DNA from: Tannerellaceae bacterium
Lineage (GTDB): Bacteria; Bacteroidota; Bacteroidia; Bacteroidales; Tannerellaceae
DNA: 49,846 nt
Direction: 5' to 3'
Assembly (NCBI GenBank): GCA_021201295.1
Contig: JAJQFE010000013.1
Span: 1-49,846 of the forward strand
The position numbers and the translations under genes were made by a program. Positions 1-10,516 of the stretch are shown here, piece after piece. The notes under the pieces are model-generated. The model did not search any database. It was not told where the DNA came from and saw only the letters and a program-made list of their open reading frames with translations. How positions within the stretch are numbered: the first letter of the stretch is position 1; each line of letters opens with the position of its first letter.

Positions 1-377
1 TTATTCACATTGCACCCCATTCGGGGTACTTACTTACGATTTGTAACTTTATCAAAGAACCATGAGAGTTTTTACACAGGCTCTGGAGAGGGGAGACAAA
101 TACTCTATTTTTCAACTTGTTAGCAGACTAATAAAATCTTCCGATCAGGACTGATCTCCGGATCCTCTTACCATAAAATCCCTTGCCCTATCCCTGTCTG
201 CATGCGGATTTGGAGTGTTTGAGGTGTCAGTTTTTTATCTCCTGCACTTTTTTTATCTCAAGCACTATAACACTTCCCCGCTCCATGGAAAAGTTTCAAC
301 CAAACCCACAAACAGCCCTTCCCGGATATGGCTTCCTTAAGGAAAAGATAGAAGCTCTTCACTCTCTATTCTCCGGT

Positions 378-463
378 CCTCCGCCGGGGGACTGACAGCC
401 CACGGCCGGGGGACGAACAGCACCCCGCGGAGGGCCCAACAGCCCGTCACCGGGGGCCGGACT
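378..463. repeat. GC-rich imperfect tandem repeat
   Basis: About three and a half imperfect units of roughly 22-24 bp, built on CCGGGGGAC followed by a (G)AACAGCCC-like element. The tract is much more GC-rich than its surroundings. Unit boundaries are approximate because the copies have diverged. No function is assigned. Confidence 0.55.
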
Positions 464-644
464 TTTTGATGGAAGCCAAGCATAAACTGAATGGCATTAT
501 CCTGGCAGTTCTCTTTCGGGGCGCACAGTAGTAAAAAGTGAGGTAAACTGTGAAAAATGGACGCCATAGGAGCTGGTGTCATGGGATATCCATCCAGTAA
601 TGTTCGGAAGGTTTATTAAACCATTATAAATTTGAATAACAAGA

Positions 645-821
645 ATTTATTCCCCTCCGGAGAGGGGCAGGGGGTGTGTCACGAACATAAAGAAGGATGA
701 ATTACAACTGTTTCTCTCCCTGTATGACCCCCATGGAACCAAGCAGGAACCGTATAATCGTAATTCGTAGGCCGGTTGTATCCGTGACACACCCCCTGCC
801 CCTCTCCGGAGGGGAATAAAT
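645..821. repeat. 39-bp perfect inverted repeat flanking a 99-bp core
   Basis: The arms at 645-683 and 783-821 are exact reverse complements over 39 bp, each containing TCCCCTCCGGAGAGGGGC and GGGGGTGTGTCACG. The 99-bp core has no meaningful reading frame. The arm itself contains a shorter palindrome (CCCCTCCGGAGAGGGG). The structure resembles a non-autonomous miniature element or large extragenic palindrome. I saw no target-site duplication directly outside the arms. Confidence 0.75.
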
Positions 822-1184
822 GCACTGAAACCTAAGCATTTAACAATAGAGCAAATCTTCTGGCCAACACTGATTTCCGGATACCCTCCTGACCGGATAA
901 AAGAATCTCTGATCTGATTTGTTATACCTTGTATTTTTTTAAGCGATATGGTAGGCTATCGGAGCCGGAGATCCTCATACCCACATCAGTTCGGATGGCA
1001 ATCGCAGATCGGCCTAAAGCCAAATCCTCACCTCCAATCCTGTCCAATAAGGTGTTTTTCCATTAAATGAAATCTTCTGATCAAAACCTGAGTGCGCGCC
1101 TGTCTTTTTTTTGACAGGCACCCTATTAGTTTATATTTATCCCTTATATTTATTAAAAATATTTATTTATATATATTTATTAAT

Positions 1185-1242
1185 GGTGCTGTAAGAGATG
1201 TTGTACCAGGTGCTGTAAGAGATGTTGTACCAGGTGCTGTAA
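1185..1242. repeat. 24-bp tandem repeat, about 2.4 copies
   Basis: The unit starts GGTGCTGTAAGAGATG and ends TTGTACCA. It occurs at 1185-1208 and 1209-1232, with a 10-bp partial third copy. The full copies are identical, suggesting recent replication slippage. It lies in non-coding sequence. Confidence 0.8.
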
Positions 1243-1254
1243 ATGGACACAGAT

Positions 1255-1286
1255 GACTGGAGGTATGACTGGAGGTATGACTGGAA
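1255..1286. repeat. 12-bp tandem repeat, about 2.7 copies
   Basis: The unit TGACTGGAGGTA is repeated at 1255-1266 and 1267-1278, followed by a partial third copy. It lies directly after the 24-bp tandem repeat and is therefore part of the same slippage-prone stretch. Confidence 0.7.
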
Positions 1287-1633
1287 TTATTCCAGTCAAT
1301 CCCTCTCTTTTTATTTTTATCCCGTGAAAAGATTACCCGTTACACCTATACCATTTCCCGCTAAACAGCGTGTGCAACAACCTCCGGATAGTGCTTTCAA
1401 AGGCATCCTGACTTATTGTAAGCTGCACATGAACTAAGATACCGTTTTTTAAGATGGATAGAGGGAGAATAACAATTGCTACCCCAAATAATAACATTTT
1501 TTCCCTGTCACTTTACGATCTTTCCTATAGCGGGTAACAATTTTCACTGAAATTCTTTACAGATCTCCTTATCCTTGCGGTTACTATCAGTAGTCTATTC
1601 ATCAGGCGCGTACTAAACCATAAAATAATATTC

Positions 1634-4489
1634 ATGAAAAAATTATTTATCTTCTTCACTGCCGGGCTGTTTCTGTTAACCGCATGCGCTCCGGAGGGAT
1701 ATGAAAGAACCTCAGAAGGTGTGATCGTTCATCCGGAGTCCGGTCCGGCCAAAGCCATTCAGTTAATTCCCGTAACAGATCAGGTCATTCATGTGAAAGC
1801 CTCTCCTACCGGGGATTTTTCAAAAGACCCAAACTTGGTTGCTGATACTAAAAAATTACCAACTGTTTCTTATAAGGTACATACATCCGGAGATACGATT
1901 ATCTTAAGTACCACTAAGCTCCACACCCGTGTTTTACGCAGTACCGGGGAGATCAGTTTCACGGATATTTTCGGGAACCTGATCCTGCAGGAGAAAGCAG
2001 GCGGAGGAAAAGCATTTACTCCCATTGAAGTGGAAGGCACGGCTGGCTATACCTTCAGGCAGGTTTTTGAAAATGATGCTGATGAAGGGTTATATGGATT
2101 AGGCCAGCATCAGAGTGATGAGTTTAACTACAAAAGAAAAAATGAAGAGTTGTTTCAATATAATACCAAAGTCAGTGTTCCTTTCATTATTTCCACGAAA
2201 GGATATGGGATCTTATGGAATAATTACTCTTTGAGCCGTTTTGGTGACCAGCGTCCCTATGCGGAACTGGGAGATGTGTTCCGGTTATATGATAAAGAGG
2301 GCACAGAAGGGACGTTGACTGCTTCTTATTTTACACAGGGTAAATCATCCGGTCTTTCCCTGACCCGGAATGAAAACAAAATAGATTATGAAAACCTGGT
2401 AACTATCCTGAATTTTCCGGAGAGCTTCCCTACCCCGGAAGCCTATGCTACCTGGGAAGGGGAAATAGAGCCGAAAGAAAGCGGGACGTTCTATTTCAGA
2501 CTGCACTATGCCGGCTATACCAAAGTGTTTATTGACAACCAGGAAGTGATTTCCGAACGATGGCGTGCGGCCTGGAACCCCAGTGACTACAAAGTCAATG
2601 CGGATCTGGAAGAAGGGGAAAAATATCCTTTCCGTATCGAGTGGTATCCCGACGGAGATGTATCCTATATAGGACTGAAAGTATTAAGTCCACTGCCGGT
2701 AGAAGAGCAGAACCGGTTAGCTTTCTGGAGCGAAATGGGGGATGAAATGGATTATTACTTCATTGCCGGAGGAGATATGGACAACGTGATCAGTCACTAT
2801 CGCAGGGTAACCGGAAAAAGCCAGGTGATGCCTAAGTGGGCGATGGGTTACTGGTTAAGCCGTGAACGCTATAAAGACCAGGAGGAAATCTTAGGGGCTT
2901 TAGATGAATACCGCAGAAGAGAAGTGCCGCTGGATGTGATCGTGCAGGACTGGAGTTACTGGCCGGTGGATGCCTGGGGCAGCCATGAGTTTGACAAGGA
3001 ACGTTTCCCGGACCCGAAAGGGATGGTGGATCATATCCATAACCAGAACGCCCGCATCATGATTTCGGTATGGCCTAAATTCTATATGACTACTGAACAC
3101 TACAAAGAACTGGATGCGATCGGGGCGATGTACCAGCAAGCCATCAAAGACAGTATCCGTGACTGGATCTATCCGGGTTATATCGGTTCTTTCTATGATG
3201 CGTATAATGCGGATGCCAGAAAACTGTTCTGGGAACAGATGAATGAACACCTGTATAGTTTGGGCATTGATGCCTGGTGGATGGACGCTTCGGAGCCGAA
3301 TGTCCAGGACAATACAGATATGGATTACCGTAAACTACTGTGTGGCCCCACTGCCTTAGGTCCTTCTACCAAATATTTCAATGCCTATGCCCTGATGAAT
3401 GCAGAGGCGATCTACGACGGCCAGCGAAGTGTGAATCCGGATGACCGGGTATTCCTGTTGACCCGGTCCGGTTTTTCAGGGCAGCAACGCTATTCAACAG
3501 CTACCTGGAGTGGAGATATCGCTACCCGTTGGGAAGATATGAAGGCACAGATCAGTGCTGGTCTTAATTTTGCCCTGTCGGGGATTCCTTACTGGACTAT
3601 GGATATCGGAGGCTTTAGTGTGGAAAACAGATATATGGCAGCTCAGGAAGGCAGTGAAGATATGCAGGAATGGCGGGAGTTAAACACCCGTTGGTATCAG
3701 TTTGGAGCTTTCTGCCCTCTGTTCCGTAGCCACGGACAATATCCCTACAGAGAAATCTACCATATTTCACCGGAAGGTTCACCGACCTACCGTTCCATGA
3801 AATATTATACGGAATTACGCTACCGCCTGATGCCGTATATTTATAGTCTGGCCGGGATGACCTATTTCAATGACTATACGATTATGCGTGCCATGGTGAT
3901 GGATTATACCCATGACCCGACAACCTACGACCTGGATGACCAGTTTATGTTTGAACCGGCTTTCATGGTTTGTCCGGTATATGAGTATCAGGCAAGAAGC
4001 CGTGACGTCTATTTCCCGGAAGGTCTGTGGTACGATTACTATAGTGGCCAGGCCATCCGGGGAGGAAAGCACATGCAGGTAGATGCCCCGTATGAACAGA
4101 TGCCGTTGTATGTACGTGCCGGGTCTGTGATTCCTACCGGAAGACTCATCCAGTCTACGGCAGAAGAACAGAAAGAGCTGATGGTATATGTCTATGCCGG
4201 AGCAGATGGTTCCTTCACCTTATATGAAGATAACGGGGTGACCTATGAGTATGAAAAAGGGAATTATACCATGATCGACTTTGTCTATGATGACACAGAT
4301 AAAAAGCTAACCGTAGGTGCCCGGAAAGGCTCTTTCCCGGAAATGCATACGGAGCGCCCAATTACCATCGTTTATATTTCACCTGATTCTGCCGTCGGAA
4401 CGGAAAACCAGTTCACCTATGGTGGAGGAATGCTCACTATCGACCTGAATGAAAATAATTACACAGAAAATAAGCAGGAGGAAAGATGA
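1634..4489 (+). CDS. GH31 alpha-xylosidase, lipoprotein, with PA14 insert
   Basis: Secreted lipoprotein glycoside hydrolase of family GH31, most likely removing alpha-linked xylose from xyloglucan oligosaccharides at the cell surface or in the periplasm. The 951-residue product has a lipoprotein signal ending LLTAC (Cys18), an N-terminal beta-sandwich, a PA14-type insert at about 265-355, the catalytic barrel, and C-terminal beta-sandwich domains. The nucleophile is Asp551 in WWMDASEP and the acid/base is Asp628 in TWSGDIATRWED. A PA14 insert in a Bacteroides GH31 enzyme is known from characterised alpha-xylosidases, which supports the substrate call; alpha-glucosidase remains possible. The start fits the signal peptide. 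The gene is intact and lies 68 bp before the GH2 gene in the same direction, so they probably form one hemicellulose unit. No SusC/SusD pair is in the window. Confidence 0.88.
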   Translation: MKKLFIFFTAGLFLLTACAPEGYERTSEGVIVHPESGPAKAIQLIPVTDQVIHVKASPTGDFSKDPNLVADTKKLPTVSYKVHTSGDTIILSTTKLHTRVLRSTGEISFTDIFGNLILQEKAGGGKAFTPIEVEGTAGYTFRQVFENDADEGLYGLGQHQSDEFNYKRKNEELFQYNTKVSVPFIISTKGYGILWNNYSLSRFGDQRPYAELGDVFRLYDKEGTEGTLTASYFTQGKSSGLSLTRNENKIDYENLVTILNFPESFPTPEAYATWEGEIEPKESGTFYFRLHYAGYTKVFIDNQEVISERWRAAWNPSDYKVNADLEEGEKYPFRIEWYPDGDVSYIGLKVLSPLPVEEQNRLAFWSEMGDEMDYYFIAGGDMDNVISHYRRVTGKSQVMPKWAMGYWLSRERYKDQEEILGALDEYRRREVPLDVIVQDWSYWPVDAWGSHEFDKERFPDPKGMVDHIHNQNARIMISVWPKFYMTTEHYKELDAIGAMYQQAIKDSIRDWIYPGYIGSFYDAYNADARKLFWEQMNEHLYSLGIDAWWMDASEPNVQDNTDMDYRKLLCGPTALGPSTKYFNAYALMNAEAIYDGQRSVNPDDRVFLLTRSGFSGQQRYSTATWSGDIATRWEDMKAQISAGLNFALSGIPYWTMDIGGFSVENRYMAAQEGSEDMQEWRELNTRWYQFGAFCPLFRSHGQYPYREIYHISPEGSPTYRSMKYYTELRYRLMPYIYSLAGMTYFNDYTIMRAMVMDYTHDPTTYDLDDQFMFEPAFMVCPVYEYQARSRDVYFPEGLWYDYYSGQAIRGGKHMQVDAPYEQMPLYVRAGSVIPTGRLIQSTAEEQKELMVYVYAGADGSFTLYEDNGVTYEYEKGNYTMIDFVYDDTDKKLTVGARKGSFPEMHTERPITIVYISPDSAVGTENQFTYGGGMLTIDLNENNYTENKQEER

Positions 4490-4557
4490 AGTAAGTTTTG
4501 GAATTCAATTCTCTTACTTATCTTTACTCCTTCTTTACCTGACTCATTCGTAATCCT

Positions 4558-7056
4558 ATGAATAAATTTAGTCTCTTTCTATCCGTATTGTTTATCTTTT
4601 TCTTTTCCGCCGGGACAGAGGCCCGGGAAAAGATTTCTTTTAATAAAAACTGGCGTTTTTCTTTACTGGAAAATAGTCAGGAAGCCTTTTCTCCTACCTG
4701 GGATGATTCCGGATGGAGAGTAGTAAACGTGCCCCATGACTGGAGTATTGAAGCGGATTTCTCCGATGAGTATCCGGCTACTCCCGGTGGCGGGGCTTTA
4801 CCCGGTAGAAACGGATGGTACCGGAAAACATTTACCCTTTCCGAAGCTGACCAGGGTAAGATGATCTATATGGATTTTGACGGCGTTTATTGTAAAAGTA
4901 AAGTCTGGATCAATGGTCACCTATTAGGGTTCAGGCCAAACGGATATGTTTCTTTCCGGTATGAATTAACCCCTTACCTGCATTATGGTAACCAGGAAAA
5001 TGTACTGGTTGTACAGGCAGATAATTCCCGGCAACTGAACTCCCGCTGGTACTCCGGATCCGGGATTTACCGGAATGTATGGTTAGTCAAAACAGACCCG
5101 GTGCATGTTGACCATTGGGGAACTTATATCACCACTCCGGAGATCACCCGAAACCAGGCAGTCGTCCATATCGGGACAATGATCAAAAACAGCGGTTCCA
5201 CCCGGGAAATAGAGATTGCCACCTCTATTCTGGACCAGGCCGGACGAATCGTTACCCAACTGAAAGGCAGTAAGGAGATCCGGAACCTGACCGCAGAAAA
5301 GATCTCCCAGTCTTTAGCGATCTCAAATCCTCAATTGTGGGATCTGAGAAATCCCTACCTGTATACGGCTGTTACGGAACTGAAAGCGAATGGCGAGGTA
5401 CTGGACCGGTATGAAACGCCTTTCGGAATCCGTTGGTTTCACTGGAATGTGGAAACAGGTTTCCACCTGAATGGCCAGCCTACCAAAATATTAGGGGTCT
5501 GCCTGCATCATGACCTCGGATGTCTGGGTGCTGCGATCAATACCCGGGCAATCGAACGGCAGTTGGAGATCATGAAAGAAATGGGAGTCAATGCTATCCG
5601 TACGAGCCACAATCCACCGGCTCCTGAACTGCTGGATTTATGTGACCGTATGGGGTTGCTGGTGCAGGATGAGACATTTAATATGTGGAGAAAACAGAAA
5701 TCTCCCCACGATTATGCTCAATATTTTGATGAATGGCATGAAAGAGCCCTGACAGACCAGATCCTGCGGGACCGGAATCATCCGTCTATCTTTATGTGGA
5801 GTATCGGGAACGAAGTATTGGAGTAATGGTCGCATGCGGATGCAGATACATTAACTCTGGCAGAAGCCAACCTGATCCTGAATGCCGGCCATGCTATAGA
5901 CCCGGCCCTTCCGGAAGATACGACGCTGACCGTACAATCCCTGATCACTCAGTCTTTGGCGGCAATCGTGAAAGGGTTAGATACCACCCGGGTCATCACC
6001 GCAGGGAATAATGAGGTGAATCCGGGGAACCACCTGTTCCATTCCGGCGCACTGGATGTGTATGGATTTAATTACCATCATCAGAACTTCGCGCCTTTCC
6101 CGGATATATATCCCAGTAAAAAACTGCATATCAGTGAATCCACTTCCGGGTTAATGACACGGGGATACTATGAGATGCCTTCCGACCATATGTTTATACG
6201 CCCTGATTCCTGGGATAAACCGTTTGACCTGCCTATTCATATGTGTTCCTCTTACGATAACTGCCATGTTCCCTGGGGTTCCACCCATGAAGTAAGCTGG
6301 AAGGAGGTGAAGAAATATCCCTTTGTTTCCGGATTATTTATCTGGACGGGATTTGATTATTTAGGAGAACCCACTCCATTCGGATGGCCAAGCAGAAGCA
6401 GTTTCTTCGGGATTGTGGATTTAGCCGGTTTCCCGAAAGATGTGTATTACATGTACCAAAGCGAATGGACAGATAAACCGGTCCTGCATGTATTTCCTCA
6501 CTGGAACTGGCAGGAAGGGGAGACCGTGGATATCTGGGTCTATTATAACCATGCGGATGAGGTGGAGCTGTTCCTGAATGGTGGAAGCCTGGGTAGCCAA
6601 AGTAAAACAGACAGTACGTTCCATGTCTGGTGGCGAACGGAATTTAAACCGGGAACCCTGAAAGCTGTTTCCAGAAAGAATGGGAAAGAGGTACTGGTAA
6701 AAGAGATCCACACCGCCGGAGAAGCCACTTCCCTTGTCCTGACGGCTGACCGGCAGACCTTAGCAGCAGATGGTACTGATCTTTCCTTTATTACGGTGGA
6801 CGTAGTTGATCAATACGGGAATATAGTACCTGATGCGGATCAACTTATCCGTTTCTCCGTAGAAGGCAATGGTTTTATTGCCGGAACAGACAACGGGGAC
6901 CAGAATGATTCCCGCAGCCTGAAAGCTCTGGAGCGGCATGCCTTCTTCGGGAAAGCCCTGGTGGTAGTACAAAATACCGGTGAACCCGGCATGATCCGTC
7001 TAACAGCCACCGCTGAGGGTCTGCCTGCCGGTAGTATGGATATTACGGTGAAATAA
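4558..7056 (+). pseudogene. GH2 beta-galactosidase interrupted by in-frame TAA
   Basis: A family GH2 exo-glycosidase, likely beta-galactosidase, of about 832 residues if read through. It has a signal peptide (MNKFSLFLSVLFIFFFSAG), sugar-binding sandwich (NVPHDWSIE), immunoglobulin-like domain, TIM barrel with acid/base Glu419 in WSIGNEV and probable nucleophile Glu527 in HISESTS, then DUF4982-like and Ig-like C-terminal domains. A TAA at 5824-5826 replaces codon 423, in the context GNEVLE-stop-WSHADADT, where homologues have Gln (CAA to TAA). The frame is the same on both sides, so one substitution separates the two catalytic residues and neither fragment should be active. No other lesion was seen, so the loss looks recent, or is a sequence error. 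It sits behind the alpha-xylosidase, consistent with xyloglucan side-chain trimming. Confidence 0.88.
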
Positions 7057-7078
7057 AGCCAGCCTGGTGATCAGGAAC

Positions 7079-7170
7079 AGGCACACAGATGACGCAGATC
7101 AGGCCCAATGACCACAGATAAATAAAACGACTCTGTGTAGATCTGGCTGATCTGCGTCATCTATGTGTCC
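7079..7170. repeat. Extragenic palindrome, CGCAGAT family, copy 1
   Basis: Two near-perfect inverted arms containing CAGATGACGCAGATCAG and its complement flank an AT-rich loop of about 35-40 bases. It follows the stop of the GH2 gene and would form a long RNA hairpin. The arm sequence resembles the element at 18811-18895, so it belongs to a dispersed family rather than being a unique terminator. Confidence 0.7.
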
Positions 7171-7324
7171 CTCTTTATCCACTAACCGAAAACCTTTTCC
7201 TCCTTCCTGATTGTTTATTTTATGGGAGCATTTTTACAGATTATAAGATTAATACTTTACATTTGTAACTGTATCCGGATAGCCTGACGGGCTATCATGG
7301 CATAAATTAAATTGGTTTTTGAGT

Positions 7325-8243
7325 ATGGACACATCAACGAAAAGCACGCATAAAGAGGAGAAGCCGGCCCCGGTTATTCCTATTTTAGTCTGCAGGGCAG
7401 AAGCGACTACCGGAGAAGGAGCAATCTGGCATCCTGACCGCCAGACACTATTCTAGGTAGATATAGAGGGAAAAACTCTATATGAATATATTTCTGAGGA
7501 ACAGGCTTGTTGCCAATGGACCTTTGACCGTATGGTTTCTACTGTCGTTCCGGAAAGTAAGGACTCCGTACTGGTAGCTCTCCAGGATGAAGTGGTCTGG
7601 GTTAATCTCAAAACGAACCAAAGAACCCGTGTAGCCTCTATTGACCATCAAAACGGCACCTTACGGTGCAATGACGGAAAATGCGATCCTGCCGGAAGGC
7701 TCTGAGTCGGAACGATTACACTGACTGCTCCTGACGGCTCGGCGGCTCTTTATACTGTCCATTCCGATGGAAGTGTGCTGACTAAATTAACAGGTATCAC
7801 CAATTCAAACGGGATTGTGTGGTCTCCGGATAAAAAATATATGTATTATACGGATACCCCTACCCGTCAGATCAACCGTTACCGGTATGATGCCGCTTCC
7901 GGAACCATCACCTATGATGGAATAGCGGTTACGATTGATCCTGCGACCGGCTTTCCGGATGGTATGACCATCGATATCCATGGTAATCTGTGGGTAGCTC
8001 ACTGGGGTGGCTATGGTGTCTATTGTTACAATCCGTAAACGGGTGAACCACTGAGTAAAATCGATATTCCGGCTCCGAATGTGGCTTCCTGTGCATTTGG
8101 GGGGAAAGGAACTGGATACGTTATATATCACTACCGCCCGTTCCGGTATGTCGGAAAAGGAACTGGCAGAATATCCCTTTAGTGGTAGCCTTTTCTGCTG
8201 CAAGCCGGGAGTCCGGGGCATAGAACCCCATCGTTTTAAGTAA
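7325..8243 (+). pseudogene. SMP-30/gluconolactonase (regucalcin-like) pseudogene
   Basis: Remains of a six-bladed beta-propeller lactonase of the SMP-30/gluconolactonase family. Readable segments include GEGAIWHPDRQTLF, NGTLRCNDGKCDPAGRL, ITNSNGIVWSPDKKYMYYTD and FPDGMTIDIHGNLWVAHWGG, which are family hallmarks. In the main frame it carries TAG at 7454-7456 and TGA at 7703-7705 (both at expected Trp positions), TAA at 8036-8038 (expected Gln), and one extra G in a G6 run at 8099-8104. Beyond that run the frame continues to YPFSGSLFCCKPGVRG and a stop at 8241. With four independent lesions this is a true, older pseudogene. All three nonsense changes are G:C to A:T transitions. Confidence 0.88.
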
Positions 8244-8303
8244 TAATCAATCTGCAAACAATGGCCATTCCCATGCCAGCCATTGTCAATCCGAATAAAA
8301 ATT

Positions 8304-10475
8304 ATGACGAAAAGTAAATCAAGAAAAAAAGATAATACAAACGAGAAGAAAAGTGCCAAAGGGAAAAGGATGAAAAAAGACCAGATGGTCCAGTCGATCA
8401 TTTCAGTCTTCCAGTCTTCTCCGAAAGAACCATTCAATTATAAACAAATCAGTAAACTCATTGGTGTGGAAAGCCAGGTCCAGAAATTACAGGTGGTGGA
8501 CATCCTGTATGACCTGTCTGCCGATGATTTTATTACGGAGCTTGACCGTGGACGTTACCGCCTGAACAATTTAGGCACCATAGCCATCGGGACTTTTACC
8601 CGCCAGAGTAACGGGAAAAACTCCTTTATACCGGAAGACGGTGGTTCGCCTGTCTTTGTAGCCGAGCGGAACTCGAAACATGCGATGGATGGGGATACCG
8701 TCAAAGTCCAGCTACTTGCCAAAAAGAAAGGGGCTGAGCCGGAGGCGGAAGTAGTGGAGATCATTGCCTCCAAAGAGCGTACCTTTGTGGGCAAATTACA
8801 GGTATCCAAAGGCTTCGCTTTCCTGATCACTGAAAATAAAACACTGGCTAATGATATCTTTATCCCACGGGAAAAACTGAAAGGCGGGAAAAACGGGAAT
8901 AAAGCAATTGTCCGTATTATTGAGTGGCCGGACGAAGCAAAAAATCCATTAGGAGAAGTAGTGGATATTTTAGGGACTGCAGGACAGAATAACGCGGAAA
9001 TGCATGCGATTCTGGCAGAGTTCGGATTACCTTATAAATATCCGGAAAGTATCGAAAAGATTGCAGAGAAAATTCCTGAAGAGATCCCACAGGATGAAAT
9101 CGATAGGCGGGAAGACTTCCGTCCGGTCCTGACCTTTACAATCGACCCTAAGGATGCGAAAGACTTTGATGATGCACTTTCTGTCCGCCGCCTGAAAAAC
9201 GGAAACTGGGAAGTAGGGGTGCATATTGCCGATGTCACCCACTATGTAAAACCGGATACGACTATCGATAAAGAGGCCTTTATGCGTGCGACATCGGTTT
9301 ATCTGGTGGACCGCACCATTCCGATGCTACCGGAACGATTAAGTAACCTGATCTGTTCGTTGCGTCCGGATGAAGAGAAGCTGTGTTTTTCTGCTATTTT
9401 TAAATTAGACGAACAGGCGGAAGTAAAAAGTTCCCGGCTGGCACGTACTGTTATAAAAAGTGACCGGCGCTTTACTTACGAAGAGGCACAGCAGGTGATT
9501 GAAACCGGTGAAGGAGATTGCCGGGAGGAAATCCTGCTATTGGATAAGCTGGCTAAAATCCTACGGAAAAAACGCTTCCGGCATGGTGCGATCAATTTTG
9601 ACCGTTACGAGGTCAGGTTTGAAATCGATGCGAATGGAAAGCCGACCAGTGTCTATTTCAAAGAATCGAAAGATGCGAATAAGCTGATTGAAGAGTTCAT
9701 GCTGTTGGCAAATAAGACTGTGGCGGAAATGGTGGGTAAAGTGCCTAAAAATAAAACAAAAAAGACCTTTATCTATCGTATCCATGAACAGCCGGACCCT
9801 GAAAAAATGGAAAATTTCGCCTCCTTCATTCACCGGTTTGGTTACCGGATGAAAACGGAAGGGGAAAAGAGTGATATTTCCAAAGAGATTAATCAGTTGT
9901 TGGATAAAGTGCAGGGAAAGCCGGAAGAAAACCTGATTGAAACATTAGCGATCCGGGCCATGCAGAAAGCCCGTTATTCCACTGAAAATGTAGGCCACTA
10001 TGGACTGGCGTTTGAATATTATTCCCATTTTACCTCCCCCATCCGGCGGTATCCGGACATGCTGGTTCACCGTTTACTGGAACGTTATATGGAAGGCGGG
10101 CGCAGTGCTTCAAAAACGAAATATGAAGACATGTGCGACCACTGTTCGAGCATGAAACAGGTGGCATCCAACGCAGAACGTTCTTCTATTAAATACAAAC
10201 AGGTTGAGTTTATGAGTGATAAACTGGGAATGACCTATGATGGGGTTATTTCCGGTGTAACTGAATGGGGATTATATGTGGAACTGAATGAGAACAAATG
10301 TGAAGGATTAGTTCCTATCCGGGATCTGGATGATGATTATTATGAATTTGATGATAAGAACTATTGCCTGATCGGTCGGAGAAAAAAACGGATCTACCGT
10401 CTGGGGGATTCTGTGACGATTAAAGTAGCACAAGCGAATCTGGAAAGAAAACAACTGGATTTCGTACTGGTTTAA
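8304..10475 (+). CDS. rnr: Ribonuclease R
   Basis: Processive 3'-to-5' exoribonuclease that degrades structured RNA and works in rRNA and mRNA quality control in the cytoplasm. From the ATG at 8304 the product is 723 residues, with a Lys-rich N-terminus, cold-shock/OB domains, the RNB catalytic domain with metal-binding aspartates in DPKDAKDFDDAL (about 280-292), and a C-terminal S1 domain (GVISGVTEWGLYVEL, about 645-720). An in-frame TTG at 8283 would add seven residues but is less likely. The frame is fully open although it contains an A7 run at 8324-8330 and several A6 runs, which matters for judging frameshifts elsewhere. The start lies 60 bp after the SMP-30 pseudogene; no clear promoter was seen, so transcription may begin inside the pseudogene. 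Confidence 0.95.
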   Translation: MTKSKSRKKDNTNEKKSAKGKRMKKDQMVQSIISVFQSSPKEPFNYKQISKLIGVESQVQKLQVVDILYDLSADDFITELDRGRYRLNNLGTIAIGTFTRQSNGKNSFIPEDGGSPVFVAERNSKHAMDGDTVKVQLLAKKKGAEPEAEVVEIIASKERTFVGKLQVSKGFAFLITENKTLANDIFIPREKLKGGKNGNKAIVRIIEWPDEAKNPLGEVVDILGTAGQNNAEMHAILAEFGLPYKYPESIEKIAEKIPEEIPQDEIDRREDFRPVLTFTIDPKDAKDFDDALSVRRLKNGNWEVGVHIADVTHYVKPDTTIDKEAFMRATSVYLVDRTIPMLPERLSNLICSLRPDEEKLCFSAIFKLDEQAEVKSSRLARTVIKSDRRFTYEEAQQVIETGEGDCREEILLLDKLAKILRKKRFRHGAINFDRYEVRFEIDANGKPTSVYFKESKDANKLIEEFMLLANKTVAEMVGKVPKNKTKKTFIYRIHEQPDPEKMENFASFIHRFGYRMKTEGEKSDISKEINQLLDKVQGKPEENLIETLAIRAMQKARYSTENVGHYGLAFEYYSHFTSPIRRYPDMLVHRLLERYMEGGRSASKTKYEDMCDHCSSMKQVASNAERSSIKYKQVEFMSDKLGMTYDGVISGVTEWGLYVELNENKCEGLVPIRDLDDDYYEFDDKNYCLIGRRKKRIYRLGDSVTIKVAQANLERKQLDFVLV

Positions 10476-10483
10476 CATACTAA

Positions 10484-10512
10484 ATAGTGGATAATTAATC
10501 ATTATCCACTAT
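10484..10512. terminator. AT-rich inverted repeat between convergent genes
   Basis: Perfect 12-bp arms (ATAGTGGATAAT and its complement) with a 5-base loop, located between the stops of rnr (plus) and the S37 peptidase (minus). It could serve both genes as a weak bidirectional terminator. It shares GGATAATTAAT with the hairpin at 48960-49030, so it may also belong to a small repeat family. Confidence 0.55.
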
Positions 10513-10516
10513 CCTT

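Larger units (their letters stand above)
1..1633. other. Gene-poor leading region with repeats
   Basis: I see no convincing protein gene here. The short open frames have low-complexity or Pro/Phe-rich translations and match no family I recognise. The stretch holds a GC-rich imperfect tandem repeat, a 39-bp inverted-repeat element and two short tandem repeats, listed separately. No tRNA-like cloverleaf was noticed. I found no TAnnTTTG box close to the following xylosidase gene. It may be eroded sequence or a landing zone for small repeats. Confidence 0.6.

Noticed and set aside
337-582. Minus-strand open frame of 81 codons
   Set aside because: It crosses the GC-rich tandem repeat, matches no family I know, and has no promoter or neighbour support.
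5824-8038. Stop-codon reassignment as explanation for in-frame stops
   Set aside because: TAA, TAG and TGA all appear at former Trp or Gln positions and are also used as normal stops of intact genes in this window, so no single alternative code fits.
8283-8303. Upstream TTG start for rnr
   Set aside because: The ATG at 8304 gives a standard N-terminus, and the added residues are unlike the family.
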